A stretch of 64,000 nucleotides of DNA from Asticcacaulis sp. (GTDB lineage: Bacteria > Pseudomonadota > Alphaproteobacteria > Caulobacterales > Caulobacteraceae). The position numbers and the translations under genes are program-made. Location: contig JANQAC010000001.1 in NCBI GenBank assembly GCA_024707255.1, positions 868,001 through 932,000 on the forward strand. Reading direction: 5' to 3'. Positions within the stretch are counted from its first letter, which is position 1. Every line of letters begins with the position of its first letter. Positions 61,959 to 64,000 of this stretch are shown here, one piece after another. Below the pieces are notes generated by a model. It had not been told where the DNA came from and ran no database searches. It saw nothing but the letters and a program-made list of their open reading frames with translations.

Positions 61959-63227
61959 CTAGGCGCCCACCTTGTCCAGGCCATAGGCGGCATGGAGCGC
62001 GCGGACGGCCAGTTCGGTATAGGCTTCATCGATCAGGACGGAAATCTTGATTTCCGAGGTCGAGATGACCTGGATATTGATGCCTTTTTCCGACAGGGCG
62101 CGGAACATGGTCTCGGCCACGCCGGTATGCGAACGCATACCGACGCCGACGATCGAGATTTTCGACACGCCTTCATCGACCTTGATGTCGTCGAAGCCGA
62201 TCTCCGCCTTGGCGGCGGCCATGATCTCGGCGGCGCGCTGGGCGTCGCGGCGGCCGACGGTGAAGAGCTGGTTGGCATATTCGCCCGAGCGCTTTTCCGA
62301 CTGAACGATCATGTCGACATTGATATTGGCGGCCGCCAGCTTGGAGAAAACCGCAGCCGAAACGCCGATCTTGTTGGGCAGGCCCAAAAGGGTGATCTTG
62401 GCCTCATCACGGCTGTAGGCCACGCCGGAAACGATATGTTTTTCCACGATTTCTTCCTCGTCGCACACCAAAGTGCCTTGATCTAGATTTTCGCCGGGTT
62501 CGACGAAGGATGACAACACGCGCACCGGCATCCGGTAAGCCATGGCCAGTTCGACCGAACGGGTCTGGAGCACCTTGGCGCCGAGCGAGGCCATTTCCAG
62601 CATTTCCTCGAAGGAAATCTTCGGCAGGCGCTTCGCCTTGCTCTCGATGCGCGGGTCGGTGGTATAGACGCCGTCGACATCGGTATAGATGTCGCAGCGG
62701 ATGGCCTTGGCGGCTATGGCCACAGCCACGGCGGAGGTATCCGAACCGCCACGGCCCAACGTGGTTATGCGGTCATCGTCGGTTACGCCCTGAAAACCGG
62801 GGACGACGACGATCTGGCCGGAATCGAGCGCATTGATCAGGTTGTCGGCCTCGAAATCGCCGATGCGCGCCTTGCCGTGCAGGTTTGAGGTCTTGATCGG
62901 CAACTGCCAGCCCATCATCGAGCGCGCCGGATAACCGAGATTTCGCAGCGTCATGGCCAGCAGGCCAGCGGTCACCTGTTCGCCGGAAGCTACGACCACG
63001 TCATATTCGTCATCGCTGTTGGCATGAACTTCGGCGGCCTTGCCGGTAGGCTGGCCGGCGCCGTCTGTCCAGGCGACCAGTTCATTGGTCTTGCCGGCCA
63101 TGGCCGAAACCACCACCGCCACCTTGTGACCGGCGTCAACCTCGGCCGCCACCAGCCGCGCCGCCCTGCGGATGCGTTCGAGATCGGCCATGGAGGTGCC
63201 GCCGAACTTCATCACTAAACGCGTCAT
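61959..63227 (-). CDS. lysC: Aspartate kinase
   Basis: First enzyme of the aspartate pathway (Lys, Met, Thr, diaminopimelate), ATP-dependent phosphorylation of aspartate; 422 residues. N-terminal signature TRLVMKFGGTSMAD, catalytic/nucleotide region ITTLGRGGSDTSAVA and YTDVDGVYTTDPR; two C-terminal ACT domains (LLGLPNKIGVSAAVFSKLA, INVDMIVQSE, INIQVISTSEIKIS) that mediate feedback inhibition. Start ATG 63227; the upstream in-frame start adds residues not seen in the family. It is divergent from ubiG. Confidence 0.96.
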   Translation of the reverse strand: MTRLVMKFGGTSMADLERIRRAARLVAAEVDAGHKVAVVVSAMAGKTNELVAWTDGAGQPTGKAAEVHANSDDEYDVVVASGEQVTAGLLAMTLRNLGYPARSMMGWQLPIKTSNLHGKARIGDFEADNLINALDSGQIVVVPGFQGVTDDDRITTLGRGGSDTSAVAVAIAAKAIRCDIYTDVDGVYTTDPRIESKAKRLPKISFEEMLEMASLGAKVLQTRSVELAMAYRMPVRVLSSFVEPGENLDQGTLVCDEEEIVEKHIVSGVAYSRDEAKITLLGLPNKIGVSAAVFSKLAAANINVDMIVQSEKRSGEYANQLFTVGRRDAQRAAEIMAAAKAEIGFDDIKVDEGVSKISIVGVGMRSHTGVAETMFRALSEKGINIQVISTSEIKISVLIDEAYTELAVRALHAAYGLDKVGA

Positions 63228-63356
63228 TTCGCCACTTTCTTTCTGACGGACAGGCATCTATCCTTGTCCGGACTTGTTGCGCGGCCTAATTAGCGGTTAA
63301 ACCCCTGTGCTGCAAGGCCGATTCCGGCGACAAAAGATGAGAAATAGGCACGCAAA

Positions 63357-63479
63357 ATGGCGCAAAACCTAAACAGTTTGGATTCAGGTGCGGCCAGCGT
63401 TTTCAGCATCGATGAAGGCGAACCGCGCTCAAGCAGCGCAGCGGTAGCGCAACGTAAAATGGACGAGCCCCAGTCATGA
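63357..63479 (+). CDS. 40-codon leader ORF resembling the UbiG N-terminus
   Basis: Begins [19 protein letters not shown] and ends MDEPQS. Residues [14 protein letters not shown] resemble [14 protein letters not shown] of the following UbiG, and the underlying DNA is also similar, indicating a partial tandem duplication of the ubiG 5' end. Its stop TGA overlaps the ubiG start as ATGA, so translation could be coupled. Function, if any, is unknown. Confidence 0.5.
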   Translation: MAQNLNSLDSGAASVFSIDEGEPRSSSAAVAQRKMDEPQS

Positions 63480-64000
63480 ATACGACAGTCAACGATTCCG
63501 GCTCCGCAGAAGGCTTCAGTATCGATCAGGGCGAAGTCTCGCGTTTTTCAGCGCTGGCCGCCAAGTGGTGGGACGTGAAGGGTGAATTCGCACCGCTGCA
63601 CAAATTCAACCCGACGCGTGTGAAATTCATCCGCGAGACCTGCTCGGAACATTTCGCGCTCGACTACCGCAAGCGCGCGCCTTTCGAGGGCCTGCAACTG
63701 CTCGATGTCGGCTGCGGCGGCGGGCTGCTCAGCGAGCCGATGCGCCGGATGGGCTTTACCGTCACCGGCCTCGATGCCTCTGAAAAGAATATCGGCACGG
63801 CCAGCGCCCATGCCGCGCAAGGGGGACTCGATATCCGCTACCTCAACCAGACGGTCGAGCAACTGGCGGCTTCCGGCGAGGTGCTTTACGATGTGGTCCT
63901 GACCATGGAGGTCATCGAACACGTCAGCGATCCGGAAGCGTTCCTGAAAACGTGCGCCTCGCTGGTCAAGCCGGGCGGCCTGCTGTTCGTGGCGACCCTG
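63476..64000 (+). CDS. ubiG: Ubiquinone biosynthesis O-methyltransferase UbiG (partial)
   Basis: SAM-dependent methyltransferase performing both O-methylations in ubiquinone synthesis; 175 residues seen before the window ends. Typical N-terminus [35 protein letters not shown]-binding motif [15 protein letters not shown], and further blocks [12 protein letters not shown] and [10 protein letters not shown]. Start ATG 63476 overlaps the leader ORF stop. Divergent from lysC, a conserved arrangement in alphaproteobacteria. Confidence 0.95.
   Translation, partial: MNTTVNDSGSAEGFSIDQGEVSRFSALAAKWWDVKGEFAPLHKFNPTRVKFIRETCSEHFALDYRKRAPFEGLQLLDVGCGGGLLSEPMRRMGFTVTGLDASEKNIGTASAHAAQGGLDIRYLNQTVEQLAASGEVLYDVVLTMEVIEHVSDPEAFLKTCASLVKPGGLLFVATL

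Noticed and set aside
61784..62029. Open frames overlapping lysC antisense
   Set aside because: They have no conserved pattern, overlap the aspartokinase coding region in another frame, and are typical shadows.

Overview
This is a GC-rich alphaproteobacterial chromosome segment, most likely from Caulobacteraceae and possibly Asticcacaulis (genus by inference). The case rests on four things: a complete gene-transfer-agent (GTA) head-tail cluster; two chemoreceptor genes each preceded by a full CtrA box (TTAA-N7-TTAA); a Caulobacter/Xanthomonas-type TonB receptor operon with a tryptophan-halogenase-like gene; and the conserved order ccmI-ccmE-ccmF-ccmH-htrA-response regulator-kinase.

Layout. 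1-8083 (all minus): sensor kinase (cut by the window edge), OmpR-type regulator, HtrA/DegP protease, and the cytochrome c maturation genes ccmH, ccmF, ccmE and ccmI. 8130-13259 (minus): an unknown conserved gene, a second two-component system with a small PepSY-like secreted protein, and a CbpA-type DnaJ protein. 13527-27069 (minus): the GTA cluster, with every RcGTA-like structural gene from TerS (gp1) to gp15 in canonical order and no integrase, replication or lysis genes. One foreign-looking plus-strand gene sits between protease and capsid. 27276-36752 (minus): a polysaccharide locus with a LacI regulator, TonB receptor, GH3, halogenase-like flavoprotein and GH30, with three matching LacI-type operators. 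36846-43992: small lipoprotein, UPF0260 protein, ABC-F ATPase, a Pro/Ala-rich exported protein, a DUF2336-like protein, small ORFs, a disordered protein with RDExGRF repeats, and a candidate small RNA under LacI-type palindromes. 44093-55521: an IS110 remnant, M13 peptidase, hisS, a tiny membrane protein, two exported proteins, DsbD, a secreted protein and PtsP. 55693-61668: a probable insertion between ptsP and lysC carrying a PL14-like protein, a lipoprotein, an intact IS30-family element and two paralogous chemoreceptors. 61959-64000: lysC, then divergent ubiG preceded by a 40-codon ORF that looks like a duplicated ubiG N-terminus.

Three window-wide properties matter. First, more than 20 loci carry intergenic palindromic repeats of a few related families (A, B, B-prime, C, D); they occur even between GTA genes and extend some reading frames. 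Second, ten genes contain 13 single-base indels, many in short mononucleotide runs. Because they hit several unrelated genes, including housekeeping ones, and leave both halves conserved, base-level assembly error is the likelier explanation. Frameshifted genes are annotated as single reconstructed CDSs. Third, regulatory palindromes are readable at several loci (LacI-type operators, CtrA boxes, intrinsic terminators) and are listed individually.
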